Shown here in pieces: positions 54,101-57,100 of a stretch of 64,000 bases of DNA. Source of the stretch: Shinisaurus crocodilurus (taxonomy: Eukaryota; Chordata; Lepidosauria; Squamata; Shinisauridae); contig CM037885.1 of assembly GCA_021292165.1 (NCBI GenBank), positions 11,775,042 to 11,839,041 on the forward strand. The letters are read 5' to 3'. Made by a program: the position numbers and the translations under genes. The notes beneath the pieces were generated by a model. It made no database searches and was not told the origin of the DNA. It saw nothing but the letters and a program-made list of their open reading frames with translations. How positions within the stretch are numbered: the stretch's first letter is position 1; each line of letters starts with the position of its first letter.

Positions 54101-57100
54101 GGGGTTGTGATTTCATCTGGAATCTGTCAAAGAGACTTGCGGCACCTTGAAGATGAACCGATTTGTTGAGTCATAAACTTTTCATGGCCTTTGTCAGATG
54201 CAGCATTTGTGAATGATGCCGAGTACAAGTTGGAGGAGAGCAGTTTAAAGATCAAAAGTGCATTGTCGGCCAGGCCTGTAGAGCTCGTGACCCTCGTCAA
54301 GCCAAACTTCCCAACCCAAGCCACTTACTGTGGCCCGCCAAATCTCCTGGTTTCTGCAGTCCGGGACAAGTTTTGCTGAACCCTGCTGGAGGGCTACTAT
54401 CCATGTTTGGTGGGCTATCCCTCGGCTTCACTGAATCATAAACTGTGCAGACCTGCTCTAGTCAATGCAGGGTGGTGGTGGTTTTCATTTGGATTAAAAG
54501 GTGGGGGGATGCAAACACCAAGGTAAGCCTCACTTGTGGGGAAAAAAAAAAAACAGCTCAAAGTCCTTTGCTATCCAGGTCAAAGAATGCAACAGTCAGA
54601 AGTGTCCGCAGGGCAAGGAATAGTTTGGAGAAGTCAAACCCAACATGACTCAGACAACTGAATGCTATGGGGACAGTTTACAAACCCCACACCCCTATAA
54701 ACAAACACATAAAAGCAGAGGGATCTCTTCTCCACGTTATGATGCACAACAAAGTCTCCACCAGCCCTTATTTTCTACTACTTGGCCCCTAGTCAAACAC
54801 TGTCCCGGCTTTGTGTTATGGGGAGAGAGATGTGGGGGATGCCTTTTTAGAATGGTGTTAGTACACACACATGTGGGGTTGGGTCTAGGAACTGCCTTCC
54901 CCCTTCTGCAAGAGGAAGGGCTCCACTTGCGGACGATCCCCCTGCCCCATTTTGGAGCGATCCCCCATCTCCCCCACACCACAGCTCACCCCTTTCAGCA
55001 GGGTCTCCTGCCTCTCTGCGTAGCATTTTCAGTAGGCTGGAGCATCTGCGGTGGGAATGAGGAGGCGGGGAAGTCAACCTCCGCCGGCTCAGTTGATTCC
55101 GCTTCGGTCTGGATGCAACGTGTGGGCTCTTGAGTGCGCACACATGAACATGCCAACATATAAATGCACATACCTGGTACCCAATTCTAATTCACTGCTT
55201 TGCTTCCATCCCTCCCGCTCCCTTCCTTATCCAGACAGATGATAAATATTATTTCATTTCATTGATTTCATTTCTATACCACTCAATAGCCAACGCTCTT
55301 TGGGCGGTGCACAGAAATTACAACCCACAAATAATGGGTTGATAATAAAAACATAGTATCTTGTTATTTGTGGGTTGCAATTTTTGTGAAAAAATTACAT
55401 CCCTCCCACCCACCCACTCTTTTCCCTATCTGCACAGAGGATAAATATTACTGAATTTTCAAGTTGCAGCTATTGTTATAATTACATCCAGAGCCATTGT
55501 GAGTTTAATCATTCTATTAAAGATCACATTACTGGGAGGAGGAAAAAATAAGGTAGCACTTACTGTCAGTTTAAAAACACCCTACTCTGAAAGGCAGTGT
55601 GGAGCAGACTATCGAAGAGTCAATTAATACAAGGCACGACAGGCAGGGAAGTACGTACCTTTGGCAATGCACAATGTGCGGGAGAACTTGGGTGGTGATG
55701 GTGTGATTTCGAATGCCTGACTGCCGTCTCCCAAAGCAGTTACTTTACTCCCAACTCAAGGATGGAAAGCGGAATATCGGTGGTCAGTATAAGAGGTTTA
55801 AAGATGTTCATAAGGCTAATCTAAAAAAATGCAATATAAACATCGAAAACTGGGAAGCTCTGGCCCATGAACGATCTAAATGGAGGTTGGCCTTTCACAA
55901 AGGTTCCATGGACTTTGAAGAAGCCCGAGTGCAAGGTGAGAGGGAGAAACGTGCTAAGCGAAAAGCCACGTCAAATGAATCCTTTACAGGACCATCTTCT
56001 ATCTGGTAACCTGTGTCCTCACTGTGGGAAGCTGTGTGGATCTAGAATTGGCCTCCACAGTCACTTACGGACCCATCGCTAGAGTCTACACAATCTTCTT
56101 TAGAATTTCCTCCTTTTATCCCGGAAGACAATCTTACTCGGTCACGAGTGATCGCCTGATGATGATGATGGTGTGAAAATATACGTACACAAACATGTCC
56201 TGCCGTGGCGGGTGTCGCATTAATCATCAAATATCCTGGCTGGCCACAGGCAGGAACCAAACCATTTTGGTGCCTGAGGCAAAAAAAATGCCACCCTTTC
56301 CCCCCCACACACACTAAAAAATCACTTGGGGGCACAATCCACAGGGAAGTTCTCCTGCACAAGCCCCAGGGCCAGCTAGAGGTGACACAGGAGGCCCATG
56401 AACAGGATCGCCCACACACTGGTTTAAAAAAAAAAAAATTAACAGCAGCCGGGAGAGGGGCATTTGGATTGAGACTTGCAATCTGGGCTGGGGCTATTTC
56501 CTCAATTAAAATGCTTCCAGGCTGGCATTTGCCCCATAAGGGTAGGAACATACAGGTATGTCACTTGAACGTTTTCCTCCGTGGGAATAAATTTATTTAT
56601 TTATTTATTTATTATTTACAGCATTTTTACCCCGCTCTTCAGCCAAAGAAGTCTCCCAGAGTGGCTTACAAAGATTAATATTACACAGTCCCTGCCCTCA
56701 GGCTCACAATCTAAAATACATTTATTTATTTATTTATTATCTTTATATTTATACCCCGCCTTTTTTCCTGCAAGGAACCCAAGGCGGCTTACATAATCCT
56801 CCTCCTCCTCCTCCTCCATTTTATGCTCACAACAACCCTGTTGAGTTAGGTTAGGCTGAGAGGCAGTGACTGGCCCAAAGTCACCCAGCGAGTTTCATGG
56901 CCGAGTGGAGACTAGAACCCGGATCACTCAGGGCGGGCACCAGTTCTTAATTACAAGGTTCTCTTATAGATGTTCTTAAATAGCAGCTTGCATGGGGGTC
57001 GGGGGGGGGATTTTAATCAGGAAAATGGCATTGAGGGAAATATTACCTCCCCTCCCCTGGGTAGCATGGTCCTGATCCAAATGAGAGGCCCTGTGGCTGT

